A stretch of DNA of 64,000 bases from Microbacterium sp. B35-30 (GTDB lineage: Bacteria > Actinomycetota > Actinomycetes > Actinomycetales > Microbacteriaceae). The stretch covers positions 20,593 to 84,592 of the forward strand of contig NZ_MWLQ01000028.1 of assembly GCF_010634855.1 (NCBI RefSeq), given 5' to 3'. This document shows positions 33,295 through 41,480 of the stretch, one piece after another (the first letter of the stretch is position 1; every line of letters begins with the position of its first letter). A model generated the notes under the pieces. That model was not told the DNA's origin. It searched no databases and saw nothing but the letters and a program-made list of their open reading frames with translations. Both the position numbers and the translations under genes were made by a program.

Positions 33295-33661
33295 CAGCCA
33301 CCTTGCGCAGCACGGCGGCGACCTTCTTGCCGTGCGCGCCGCTCGGGTACCGGCCGTGGCGCAGATCGCCGCCGATGCCGTCGAGCAGCTTCACGAGGTC
33401 CTCGATGATGATCGCCATGTCGTCGGCGGGCTTGCGGGAGCGCTTCGCGAGACTCACCGGCGCGTCGAGCACACGCACCGACAGTGCCTGCGGGCCGCGC
33501 TTGCCGTCGGCGATGCCGTACTCGAGCCGCGTGCCCGCCTTGGGCGCGGGCGTGCCGGGGGGCAGGGCCGTGGCGTGCAGGAAGACGTCCTGGCCGTCTT
33601 CGGAGGTGATGAAGCCGAACCCCTTCTCCTCGTCGTAGAACCTGACCTTGCCGGTGGGCAT
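33278..33661 (-). CDS. Cold-shock-domain protein with C-terminal extension
   Basis: The 127-residue protein has an N-terminal cold-shock domain ([34 protein letters not shown]) with RNP1-like KGFGFIT and RNP2-like VFLH motifs. About 60 further residues (DLVKLLDGIGGDLRHGRYPSGAHGKKVAAVLRKVADELDA) form a helical tail absent from CspA. It should bind single-stranded RNA or DNA. ATG 33661 gives the normal CSD N-terminus; the longer frame is artefactual. It overlaps the DUF3027 gene, and this pairing is common in actinobacteria. Confidence 0.93.
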   Translation of the reverse strand: MPTGKVRFYDEEKGFGFITSEDGQDVFLHATALPPGTPAPKAGTRLEYGIADGKRGPQALSVRVLDAPVSLAKRSRKPADDMAIIIEDLVKLLDGIGGDLRHGRYPSGAHGKKVAAVLRKVADELDA

Positions 33662-33808
33662 CGAAACCTCGCTGGATCGGTCGCCGCGCGAACATCGCGG
33701 CGAAACAGAGCATGACAAAAGCGGGGTCTTCCAACCCCGCCACCCAGCCTAACGGACCGGTGCACGATCGGCCCCGGCGCGCCGACGCCAGCGAGTAGGC
33801 TGGAACGG

Positions 33809-34072
33809 ATGAGCACCAACCCCGCCGGCGACGTCCCCGTACGCCGCATCGACCGCATCCTGGCCTTCATGTCGCTGGGCCTTCTTGTGCTCTCGATCCT
33901 GAGCTTCTTCGCGATCATGATCGCGTCCGCCTCCGGCGCCGACATGCGCACGGGCGTCTGGCCGCTCGTGGGCGTGCTGGTGTACATCGCACCGCTCGTG
34001 GCGTTCGCACTGCTGCTGGCGGTCCTGATCATGAGCTTCGTGCGAAGGGCTCGCGCCAACCGAGGGGGCTGA
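33809..34072 (+). CDS. Small two-helix membrane protein
   Basis: The 87-residue protein has two hydrophobic helices (residues 19-42, FMSLGLLVLSILSFFAIMIA, and 50-78, PLVGVLVYIAPLVAFALLLAVLIMSFV), with a basic C-terminal end (RRARANRGG). It is conserved-looking but of unknown function. TAGGCT at 33796-33801 ends seven bases before the ATG, so the mRNA is probably leaderless. It is read in the same direction as the helicase-associated gene, five bases upstream of its GTG. Confidence 0.8.
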   Translation: MSTNPAGDVPVRRIDRILAFMSLGLLVLSILSFFAIMIASASGADMRTGVWPLVGVLVYIAPLVAFALLLAVLIMSFVRRARANRGG

Positions 34073-34077
34073 CGCGC

Positions 34078-35823
34078 GTGGTCTCCGACGCGCGCGCACT
34101 CGCGACGCGGCTCGCCGATCTCGGTGACGCTGCGCTCGCCCGAACGCTCGCGGCCCGGGGCGTCTCGCCTCAGAGCGGCTGGCACGACTTCTTCGACGCC
34201 GCCGAGGGACTGCTCGACCCGGCATCGATCGACCGTGCGCTGACGCACCTCGACCGGAGCGACCTCACTGCTCTCCACAGCACCACACCCGCCGACAGTG
34301 ATCCCGGGAGGCGCGACGGCAGACCCACGCTGCTCGCGCTCGTCGACGAAGACGGCAACGCCTACACCCAGGTGGCTGAGCGTGTGGCGGCTGCCGCCAC
34401 GGCAGCGCCGGACGCCTTCCGGCCCACCGGACCGCCCCCGGCTCCGCTTCCCGCCGAGGCGAAGGCCGCCGCGGCGGCCGCGGAACGCGCGTTCACGACG
34501 GCCGGCTCACTCGCCGACATCCTGCTGGCGTGTCTGCACACCCCCCTCGCCCGGACGGGCGCGGGTCCGGTCAGCGCGGTGGATCGGCGACGGCTGACGG
34601 ATGCCGGGGCGCTCGAGTTCGCCGACGAGCTCGAGGATCTGCTCGGCTCCGCCGCCGACGCGGGGCTCGCGGTCGCGCACGAGCGGGAGTGGACGGTGAC
34701 CGAGGCGGGTGAGCGATGGCTCGAGGCCCCGACGCCGCTGCGCTGGGAGACGATCGCGGAGGGCTTCCGCGCGGAGCTTCCCGACGGCCTGCGGACCCCG
34801 GCGAACGGATTCCTCGTCCCGGCCGCCTGGGCCGATGTCTACCCGCTCGACCCGGAGTGGCCCGCCCGCGCCGACCAGCTGCGCCGCATGGGCGTGCGCT
34901 GGGGACTGTTCGGGGCCGACGACTCCGCCGCCGAGTTCCCGTGGACCGCCGCGCTGCGCGCCGGCGAGCCCGCGGATGCCGCCACGATGGCCGCCTACCT
35001 CCCCGCCGAGATCGACCGCGTCTACCTGCAGGCCGATCTGACGGCGATCGCGCCCGGTCCGCTCGCACCCGCCCTCGACCTGCGTCTGCGCTCCATCGCT
35101 GTGCGCGAGTCCCGCGCCCAGGCCTCGACGTACCGGTTCACCGCGGCGTCGGTCGGCGCCGGAATGACCGAGGGCGAGACGGCGGCGTCGATGCGCGCCT
35201 TCCTCGCAGAACTATCGCTCACCGGCATCCCCCAGCCCCTGGACTATCTCATCGAGAGCACCGCCGCGCGGCATGGCCTGGTGCGCGTGAGCTCCGACGA
35301 CGCCACCGGACGCACGCGGGTGGACAGCACGGATGCCGGCCTGCTCGAGGCGATCGCGATCGACCAGGCACTGCGCCCGCTGGGTCTGCTGGTGCTCGAA
35401 GGCGACCACGCGCTCTCGTCGCGGGTCGCCCGCGACGCGGTGTACTGGAGCCTCGCCGACGCGCGGTACCCGGTCGTCGCGCTCGACGCGACGGGCGCCC
35501 CCGAGTCGATCCACCGGCGCACCGCGGCCACGCCGTCGGTGCCCGCCGCCGCCCCGGAGGCCACTTACGCCCGCCTGATCCGCACGCTGCGCGGCGGCCA
35601 CGGCACCCAGGGCGAGGCCGGCTGGCTCGAGCGCGAACTCGAGCAGGCGGTGCGCGCCCGCGCTGAGATCGTGGTGGTCGTGCGCATGCCCGACGGCGCG
35701 GAGCGCTCGTTCACGCTCGAGGCGGCAGGCCTCGGCGGCGGCCGCCTGCGCGGCCGCGACCGCGCGGCCGACATCGAGCGGACCCTGCCGGTGTCGAGCA
35801 TCGTGAGCGTCGGCGCGGTCTGA
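34078..35823 (+). CDS. Helicase-associated domain protein (XPB/Ssl2-like N-terminal type)
   Basis: The 581-residue protein resembles the actinobacterial helicase-associated protein with the XPB/Ssl2-like N-terminal domain, usually encoded just upstream of the XPB helicase gene as here. It has no helicase motifs of its own. Its winged-helix-like segments (SDLTALHSTTPADSD, EWTVTEAGERWLEA, IPQPLDYLIESTAARHGLVRVSSDD) suggest DNA or protein binding. The C-terminus holds RAEIVVVVRMPDGAERSFTLEAAGLGGGRLRGRD, as in WYL-like folds. GTG 34078 starts five bases after the preceding stop. It probably partners XPB in repair or transcription-coupled work. Confidence 0.85.
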   Translation: MVSDARALATRLADLGDAALARTLAARGVSPQSGWHDFFDAAEGLLDPASIDRALTHLDRSDLTALHSTTPADSDPGRRDGRPTLLALVDEDGNAYTQVAERVAAAATAAPDAFRPTGPPPAPLPAEAKAAAAAAERAFTTAGSLADILLACLHTPLARTGAGPVSAVDRRRLTDAGALEFADELEDLLGSAADAGLAVAHEREWTVTEAGERWLEAPTPLRWETIAEGFRAELPDGLRTPANGFLVPAAWADVYPLDPEWPARADQLRRMGVRWGLFGADDSAAEFPWTAALRAGEPADAATMAAYLPAEIDRVYLQADLTAIAPGPLAPALDLRLRSIAVRESRAQASTYRFTAASVGAGMTEGETAASMRAFLAELSLTGIPQPLDYLIESTAARHGLVRVSSDDATGRTRVDSTDAGLLEAIAIDQALRPLGLLVLEGDHALSSRVARDAVYWSLADARYPVVALDATGAPESIHRRTAATPSVPAAAPEATYARLIRTLRGGHGTQGEAGWLERELEQAVRARAEIVVVVRMPDGAERSFTLEAAGLGGGRLRGRDRAADIERTLPVSSIVSVGAV

Positions 35824-36038
35824 AGCCGCGGCATCCACTACCCGCCGGCGCCCGACAGGCCGCCCGTCTTGGCTCGCGCCGCAGCCGCGAGACCGGGGAA
35901 TCCTGCCGACACCGAGGACATGACACCGCGTCTCGACGCAGATCCCCTGTCTCGGTGAACCGTGGCTCGTCACGCGGGCTGCCGCAGGGTGCGTCAGGGG
36001 AACCCGGGACCGGGAAAGCGCCGGTAGACTGGCACGTT

Positions 36039-37679
36039 ATGGCTGACGGCCCCCTCATCGTGCAGAGCGACCGCACGGTTCTTCTTGAAGTTGCACACCC
36101 CGATGCCGAGAGCGCGCGGCACGAACTCGCGATCTTCGCCGAGCTCGAGCGCGCTCCCGAGCACATCCACACCTACCGCATCACGCGGCTGGGTCTGTGG
36201 AACGCGCGCGCCGCCGGCCACGGCGCCGAGGACATGCTGGCGACGCTCGACCGGTGGTCGCGCTTCCCGGTGCCCCCGTCGGTGTCGATCGACATCTCCG
36301 AGACGGTGGGGCGCTACGGCCGCCTCGTCATCGAGCGCAACGACGACAGCGAGCTGGTGCTGCGATCGACGGATGCCGCGGTCCTGGCGGAGGTGTCGAA
36401 GAACAAGCGCATCCAGCCGCTGCTGATCGGCCGCCCCTCCCCCGACGCGTTCATCATCGACGCGTGGGCCCGAGGCCACATCAAGCAGGAGCTGCTGAAG
36501 ATCGGCTGGCCGGCCGAGGACCTCGCCGGCTACACGCCGGGCACGCCGCACCCGATCGACCTCGCCGAGGACGGGTGGCACCTGCGGCCCTACCAGCGGC
36601 AGGCCGTCGACATCTTCACGCAGGGCGGGTCGGGCGTAGTCGTGCTGCCCTGTGGCGCCGGCAAGACCCTCGTGGGTGCCGCGGCGATGGCCGACACCAA
36701 GACCACGACGCTGATCCTCGTGACCAACACCGTGAGCGCCCGGCAATGGCGCGACGAGCTGCTGAAGCGCACGTCGCTGACAGCCGAGGAGATCGGCGAG
36801 TACTCCGGTCAGACCAAGGAGATCAAGCCGGTCACCATCGCGACGTACCAGATCCTCACCGCCAAGCGGAAAGGCCAGTACGCGCACCTCGCCCTCCTCG
36901 ACGCGCTCGACTGGGGTCTCATCGTCTACGACGAGGTGCACCTCCTCCCGGCGCCGGTGTTCAAGCTCACCGCCGACCTGCAGGCGCGGCGACGACTCGG
37001 CCTCACCGCGACGCTCGTGCGCGAGGACGGCCGCGAGGGCGATGTGTTCAGCCTCATCGGCCCCAAGCGGTTCGACGCGCCCTGGAAGGAGATCGAGGCG
37101 CAGGGCTTCATCTCCCCTGCCGTCTGCTACGAGGTGCGGGTCGACCTGCCCGCCGGCGACCGTCTGGAGTACGCCGCGGCCGCGGACGACGAGCGATACC
37201 GCCTCGCGGCGACCGCACCCGCGAAGATCGGCGTCGTGCGCGACCTGGTGGCGCGCCACGAGGGAGAGCGCATCCTCATCATCGGCCAGTACCTCGACCA
37301 GATCGACGTGCTCGCCGAGGCGCTGAACGCCCCCAAGATCACCGGGCAGACCCCGATCGACGAGCGCGAGCAGCTGTACCAGGCGTTCCGCGTGGGCGAG
37401 ATCTCGGTGCTCGTGGTGTCGAAAGTCGCGAACTTCTCGATCGATCTGCCCGAGGCATCCGTCGCCATCCAGGTGTCGGGGTCGTTCGGCTCGCGCCAGG
37501 AGGAGGCCCAGCGTCTCGGACGCCTGCTGCGCCCCAAGCAGTCGAACCACACCGCCAGCTTCTACACGCTGATCGCCCGCGACACCGTCGATCAGGACTT
37601 CGCGCAGAACCGGCAGCGGTTCCTCGCCGAGCAGGGCTACGCCTACACGATCCTCGACGCGCACTCTCTGGCGGCCTGA
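36039..37679 (+). CDS. DNA repair helicase XPB (superfamily 2)
   Basis: The 546-residue protein is a bacterial XPB homologue with the N-terminal damage-recognition-like domain (1-180). The helicase core has Walker A LPCGAGKT (204-210), motif II DEVH (298-301), the RED-like LVREDGREGD segment, and motif VI QEEAQRLGRLLRP near 490. It should unwind DNA 3' to 5'. The start at ATG 36039 is supported by TAGACT (36025-36030) ending eight bases upstream with no Shine-Dalgarno sequence, so the mRNA is probably leaderless. It follows the helicase-associated gene after 215 bp that hold no gene I can see. A hairpin terminator follows the stop. Confidence 0.96.
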   Translation: MADGPLIVQSDRTVLLEVAHPDAESARHELAIFAELERAPEHIHTYRITRLGLWNARAAGHGAEDMLATLDRWSRFPVPPSVSIDISETVGRYGRLVIERNDDSELVLRSTDAAVLAEVSKNKRIQPLLIGRPSPDAFIIDAWARGHIKQELLKIGWPAEDLAGYTPGTPHPIDLAEDGWHLRPYQRQAVDIFTQGGSGVVVLPCGAGKTLVGAAAMADTKTTTLILVTNTVSARQWRDELLKRTSLTAEEIGEYSGQTKEIKPVTIATYQILTAKRKGQYAHLALLDALDWGLIVYDEVHLLPAPVFKLTADLQARRRLGLTATLVREDGREGDVFSLIGPKRFDAPWKEIEAQGFISPAVCYEVRVDLPAGDRLEYAAAADDERYRLAATAPAKIGVVRDLVARHEGERILIIGQYLDQIDVLAEALNAPKITGQTPIDEREQLYQAFRVGEISVLVVSKVANFSIDLPEASVAIQVSGSFGSRQEEAQRLGRLLRPKQSNHTASFYTLIARDTVDQDFAQNRQRFLAEQGYAYTILDAHSLAA

Positions 37680-37692
37680 GCCACCGAGAACG

Positions 37693-37728
37693 AGAAGGCC
37701 CGGCGCTGCGCTGCAGCACCGGGCCTTC
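37693..37728. terminator. Terminator between XPB and the 5'-nucleotidase gene
   Basis: The stem GAAGGCCCGG...CCGGGCCTTC encloses a CG-rich loop that can pair further, followed by a T-rich tail (CCTCGTTT). It lies between two convergent genes and probably serves both. Confidence 0.85.
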
Positions 37729-37738
37729 CCTCGTTTCG

Positions 37739-39526
37739 CTACTGCTTGATGATGCGGTCCAGCGGTGTCGGAGCGTACGGGCTGTTGGCCGTCAGGTACG
37801 CCGCGAACGCGTCGATGTCGAGCCCGCCGTAGTAGACGTTGTCGGCGTCCAGGAACGTCGGGAACCCGTCGCCGCCGCCCGCGAGGAAGTTGTTCGTCAC
37901 GATGCGGTAGACAGTCGTGTCGACCAACGGCTGGCCGTTCAGCGTGACCGTGCCGAGCGTGGTGCCGGAGTACGTGTAGGCGAAGCCCTCACTCACCTGC
38001 AGGATCTTCGGCTGGGCGGCGTTCGCGCCGCTCCACTGCTGAACCAGCAGCTGCTTGATCTCGGCGCCGGTGAGGTCGAGCGAGACCAGGTAGTTGTTGA
38101 ACGGCTGGACGTTGAACGCCTCCTCGTAGGTGACGTCACCCGGGGCCTCGCCCCACGCCGACGCACTATAGGTGAGATCGGTGCGGATGCCGCCGGGGTT
38201 CATCAGCGCGATCTGCGGCGCGGCGTACGGCCCGATGACACTCGGGTCGGCGAGCTGCGCATCGGCGATCAGGTCGCCCAGAGCCGACTCACCACCGGCG
38301 TTGGTCGCCCGTGTGATGTCCGAGGCGATCGAACCGATCACCTCGCTCGCGATCGGCGCGACCAGTTCCTTGTACTTGGCGATCAGATCGGTCTCGGCCG
38401 GGTCCTTGTCCACGTTGCGCGTCACGAGCATGTTCTCGCTCGTGACAGACGTGCGCACGATGTCCTGCGTGCGGCGGTCGTACGAGAGATTCGTCTCGGT
38501 GTACAGGCGCCCGAACGAGGAGGCGGACGTGACCATGCGGCTCTGACCCGCGGGGTCCGGGATGTTGCAGACGTACGGCGCGTGGGTGTGCCCCGACACG
38601 ATCAGGTCGATCGCCGGATCGAGGTTCTGAGCGATGGGGATGATCGGGCTGTTCGCCGCGATCTCCGCCCCGTTGCCGCAGGCCGCGTTGTAGGCGGCGC
38701 TCGACGGAGGCGTGCCGCCCTGGTGGATCAGCACGACGATCGCGTTCACGCCTTGGGCCCGGAGCACCGGCACCAGGGCGTTCGCGGTCTCTACCTCGTC
38801 CTTGAAGTCCAGGCCGGCCACGCCCGCCGCCGTAACGATGTCGGGGGTCTCCTCGAGCGTCATGCCGATGAAGCCGATCTTGGCTCCTCGCACATTCTCG
38901 ATGGAGTACGCGGGGAGGATCGTCTCGTTCGTCCCGTCGTAGACGACGTTCGCCGCGAGGAAGTCGAAATCGGCCCCGGCGAAGGAGCCGTCCGGGCACG
39001 AGTTCTGGTTGTTCGCGCCGTCGCCGTCGTCGAGGCAGCCGCCGTTCGCCATGCGCAGCAGCTCGACATAGCCCTCGTCGAACTCGTGGTTGCCGACGGC
39101 CGAGACGTCGAGGTGGAGCGCATTGAGCGCCTCGATCGACGGCTCGTCGTGGAAGGCGCCGGACAGCAGCGGCGAGGCCCCGATGAGGTCGCCTGCCGCG
39201 ACAGTGAGGGAGGTCTTCTCGTGCCCCTCCCGCGCCTGTGCGAGGTGCGTCGCGAGGTATTCGACGCCGCCGACCCCGGGAGGGGTGAGCGTGTCGGTGG
39301 TCACGCCGCCGGGCAGGTTGAGCCGGCCACTGGAGCCTGCGGGCGGCTCGAGGTTGCCGTGGAAGTCGTTGAACGACAGCAGCTGGATCTCGATCTCCGG
39401 TCCGTTCGGAGTCTTCTTGTCGCCGGGCGCCGCGGTGGCGGCGCCTGGGCCGGCCAGCGCGAGCACGACCGCGGTCGCGGCGATGACCGCTCCTCCGGTC
39501 AGCCGTGAGATGGATGTCGAGCGCAT
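37739..39526 (-). CDS. Secreted bifunctional 2',3'-cyclic-nucleotide/5'-nucleotidase family phosphohydrolase
   Basis: The 595-residue protein starts with a Sec signal peptide (MRSTSISRLTGGAVIAATAVVLALAGPGAATAA). The metallophosphatase domain comes next (LLSFNDFHGNLEPP, AAGDLIGASPLLS, AVGNHEFDEGYVELL, IDLIVSGHTHAPY), with the Asp/His metal ligands in place. The 5'-nucleotidase C-terminal substrate domain follows (LMNPGGIRTDL, EEAFNVQPFNNYLVSLDLTGAEI, NNFLAGGGDGFPTF). It should dephosphorylate extracellular nucleotides to salvage nucleoside and phosphate. ATG 39526 is chosen; a GTG six bases upstream is closer to GGGAGGG and equally possible. No sortase motif is present. Confidence 0.94.
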   Translation of the reverse strand: MRSTSISRLTGGAVIAATAVVLALAGPGAATAAPGDKKTPNGPEIEIQLLSFNDFHGNLEPPAGSSGRLNLPGGVTTDTLTPPGVGGVEYLATHLAQAREGHEKTSLTVAAGDLIGASPLLSGAFHDEPSIEALNALHLDVSAVGNHEFDEGYVELLRMANGGCLDDGDGANNQNSCPDGSFAGADFDFLAANVVYDGTNETILPAYSIENVRGAKIGFIGMTLEETPDIVTAAGVAGLDFKDEVETANALVPVLRAQGVNAIVVLIHQGGTPPSSAAYNAACGNGAEIAANSPIIPIAQNLDPAIDLIVSGHTHAPYVCNIPDPAGQSRMVTSASSFGRLYTETNLSYDRRTQDIVRTSVTSENMLVTRNVDKDPAETDLIAKYKELVAPIASEVIGSIASDITRATNAGGESALGDLIADAQLADPSVIGPYAAPQIALMNPGGIRTDLTYSASAWGEAPGDVTYEEAFNVQPFNNYLVSLDLTGAEIKQLLVQQWSGANAAQPKILQVSEGFAYTYSGTTLGTVTLNGQPLVDTTVYRIVTNNFLAGGGDGFPTFLDADNVYYGGLDIDAFAAYLTANSPYAPTPLDRIIKQ

Positions 39527-39600
39527 GTGCACAGGGCCCTCCCCTTCGTGGCGGACGCCTCAGCCCGCCGCATTCACGCGTCCTCGTGGGCGCGATCAGG

Positions 39601-39798
39601 ATGAACCTAATACAGCGCGCGCGGACGCGACAGGGGGAAATGGATGCCGGGCGCGGCCGCGTGCGCGATCGGGTGACATCGTCGGGCGGCACGATCCGCC
39701 ACGACATCTACAGCTTCCCCGGGGCATGTCGCTTCCACTTCGTCGATCCGGCGGGGAACGAGCTGGCGGTGTGGTCGCACGACCCCGACCGACGGTGA
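39601..39798 (+). pseudogene. Remnant of a VOC/glyoxalase-fold gene
   Basis: The last 45 or so codons of this frame read RVTSSGGTIRHDIYSFPGA and CRFHFVDPAGNELAVWSHD, the C-terminal strand and metal-ligand segment of a VOC domain. Nothing before them supports the rest of a domain (which needs about 120 residues). It is probably a decayed gene whose 5' part was lost, left between the nucleotidase and SDR genes. A short functional protein is less likely. Confidence 0.65.
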
Positions 39799-39856
39799 CG
39801 GTGAATGCCGCGAACACTCCTGTGGGCACGAGGCATTCAGCACCGGCGAGAACGGG

Positions 39857-39897
39857 TTGTACTACGAAGACAGTACTCGTACACTACATTCGTAGTA
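39857..39897 (+). promoter_or_regulatory. SDR-TetR promoter with long inverted repeat
   Basis: TTGTAC (39857-39862) and TACACT (39880-39885) form a -35/-10 pair with a 17-bp spacer. TACTACGAA at 39860-39868 and TTCGTAGTA at 39889-39897 are perfect inverted arms 20 bp apart, covering the -35 box and the start site. This is a convincing repressor operator. The TetR protein encoded after the SDR gene is the natural candidate. Confidence 0.75.
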
Positions 39898-39947
39898 TCG
39901 TCCGCGAGGGGTGGTGGGCCATCCCGCGGTTCGGAGGGAGAGACGAC

Positions 39948-40775
39948 ATGCCTACAGCACTCGTCACCGGAACGAGGCGCGGGATCGGAAGAGCGGTCGC
40001 ACGTCGACTCGCCGGGTCGGGCTGGACGGTCTTCGCCGGGGTTCGCGACCTCACCGACTGGGAGGTCATGGCCGAATCGGACCAGCGCATCACCCCTGTC
40101 AGCCTCGACGTCACCGACCAGGCGCGTATCGACGCCGGCGCCGACGCCCTGCCCGACCGTCTGGACGCGCTCATCAACAACGCCGCGTTCGCCGTTCTGG
40201 GACCGGTTGAGACGCTCACCACCGCGGATCTTCGGCGACAGTTCGAGGTCAACGTCGTGGGCACCGTGGCAGTCACTCGCGCCGTACTCCCGCGGCTGCG
40301 CACCGCAGCGGGCCGGATCGTCTTCATCTCGTCGGTCGGCAGCCGGTCCGTCGTCCCCATGGAGGGCGCCTACTGTGCCTCCAAGTGCGCCGTCGAGGGG
40401 ATCGCAGATGCTCTCCGGGTGGAACTGCGCCCGTGGCGCATCGCCGTTTCCGTCGTCGAACCTGGCCCGACCGACACCGAGACCTGGCGGGAGGTCGACG
40501 CGATGATCGATGACATGCATGCGCGGATGTCGCCGCATCACCGCGACCTCTATGCGCAGCATGTGGTCGGGCTGCGCAAGAACATCGCGCGCTTCGGATC
40601 AGCGGCCGCACCGCCCGACGCCGTCGTGCGTGCGGTCGAACACGCGCTGACCGCGCGGCGGCCGCGCGCCCGCTACGTGGTGGGGGCTCCGGCACGGACG
40701 ATGGTCGCCATGCACGCCCTTCTTCCGACCCGCACCGGAGACGCCATCGGCGCCCGCATCGCGGGTCTGACGTGA
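39948..40775 (+). CDS. Short-chain dehydrogenase/reductase (SDR family)
   Basis: The 275-residue oxidoreductase has the SDR cofactor loop TGTRRGIGRA (residues 7-16), LINNAAFAVLGPVE for the NNAG element, catalytic Ser near 129, and YCASK (Tyr142, Lys146). After the Rossmann core the SVVEPGPTDTETWREV segment follows the usual PG motif. The C-terminus has a longer tail (LTARRPRARYVVGAPARTMVAMHALLP) typical of the group acting on retinol-like or polyketide carbonyls; the substrate is unknown. The start at ATG 39948 follows GGAGGGAGAGAC. It lies upstream of and is co-directional with a TetR gene. Confidence 0.92.
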   Translation: MPTALVTGTRRGIGRAVARRLAGSGWTVFAGVRDLTDWEVMAESDQRITPVSLDVTDQARIDAGADALPDRLDALINNAAFAVLGPVETLTTADLRRQFEVNVVGTVAVTRAVLPRLRTAAGRIVFISSVGSRSVVPMEGAYCASKCAVEGIADALRVELRPWRIAVSVVEPGPTDTETWREVDAMIDDMHARMSPHHRDLYAQHVVGLRKNIARFGSAAAPPDAVVRAVEHALTARRPRARYVVGAPARTMVAMHALLPTRTGDAIGARIAGLT

Positions 40776-40835
40776 ACGACTGAGCCCGGACGACGCGATG
40801 GCGCTCTGCGCCCATCCGTCGCCTATCGTCAGAAC

Positions 40836-41384
40836 ATGGCTTCAACGAGGGACCGCGCCCTGGACGCCGCGGTCGCGCTCGTGGGTGAGCAGGGCATCCG
40901 GGCTTTGACGCACGCCCGGGTCGACGAGCGGGCGGGGCTGCCGAGGGGGTCGACCTCGAACTGGTTCCGCACGCGCGACGCACTCATCGCCGGGGTCGTG
41001 GCGTGGCTCGCCGAGAGCGAGCGAGCCGATCTCACCTCGGACGGGAGGCCCTCGATCGAGACGCCGGAGCAGCTCGTCGACGCGCTCAGCGGTGCGATCG
41101 CGCTCCAGACCGGGCCACTCGCCTCGCGGACGAAGACGCGCTACGCGATCTTCCTCGAGTGCGCCGGCGATGCCGAGCTGCTGGCTCCGCTGCTCGCCCA
41201 GCGTCGCGTCTTCGTGGACTGGACCATCGCCCTGCTGACAGCCGTCGGCGCGCGCTCTCCCCGGGACGCGGCCCGCACGCTGATGGCGACCGGCGAGGGG
41301 CTCGTCCTTCATCGCATGACCGTGGATCCGGATGCCGAGATCCGGCCCGTCATCGAGCGCGCCGTGCGCGCCGCGCTCGACTGA
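40836..41384 (+). CDS. TetR family transcriptional regulator
   Basis: The 182-residue protein has a TetR DNA-binding domain (TRDRALDAAVALVGEQGIRALTHARVDERAGLPRGSTSNWFRTRDALI) and a helical C-terminal half. The gene follows the SDR gene by 60 bp. TATCGT at 40824-40829 ends six bases before the ATG, so it can also be transcribed alone, leaderless. It probably binds the inverted repeat at 39860-39897 and so controls the SDR gene. Confidence 0.92.
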   Translation: MASTRDRALDAAVALVGEQGIRALTHARVDERAGLPRGSTSNWFRTRDALIAGVVAWLAESERADLTSDGRPSIETPEQLVDALSGAIALQTGPLASRTKTRYAIFLECAGDAELLAPLLAQRRVFVDWTIALLTAVGARSPRDAARTLMATGEGLVLHRMTVDPDAEIRPVIERAVRAALD

Positions 41385-41480
41385 GGCCGATGATCGCGAC
41401 GTGCCGCGAGAGGTCGAGCGGGCCGTCGGGAAGGTCGAGCACCCCCGTGAACAGCGCGGAGGTCGATTCACGAGCGAGCG

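Noticed and set aside
35955..36038. Extended N-terminus of the XPB helicase
   Set aside because: The TAGACT hexamer lies between this start and ATG 36039, and the family begins at the latter.
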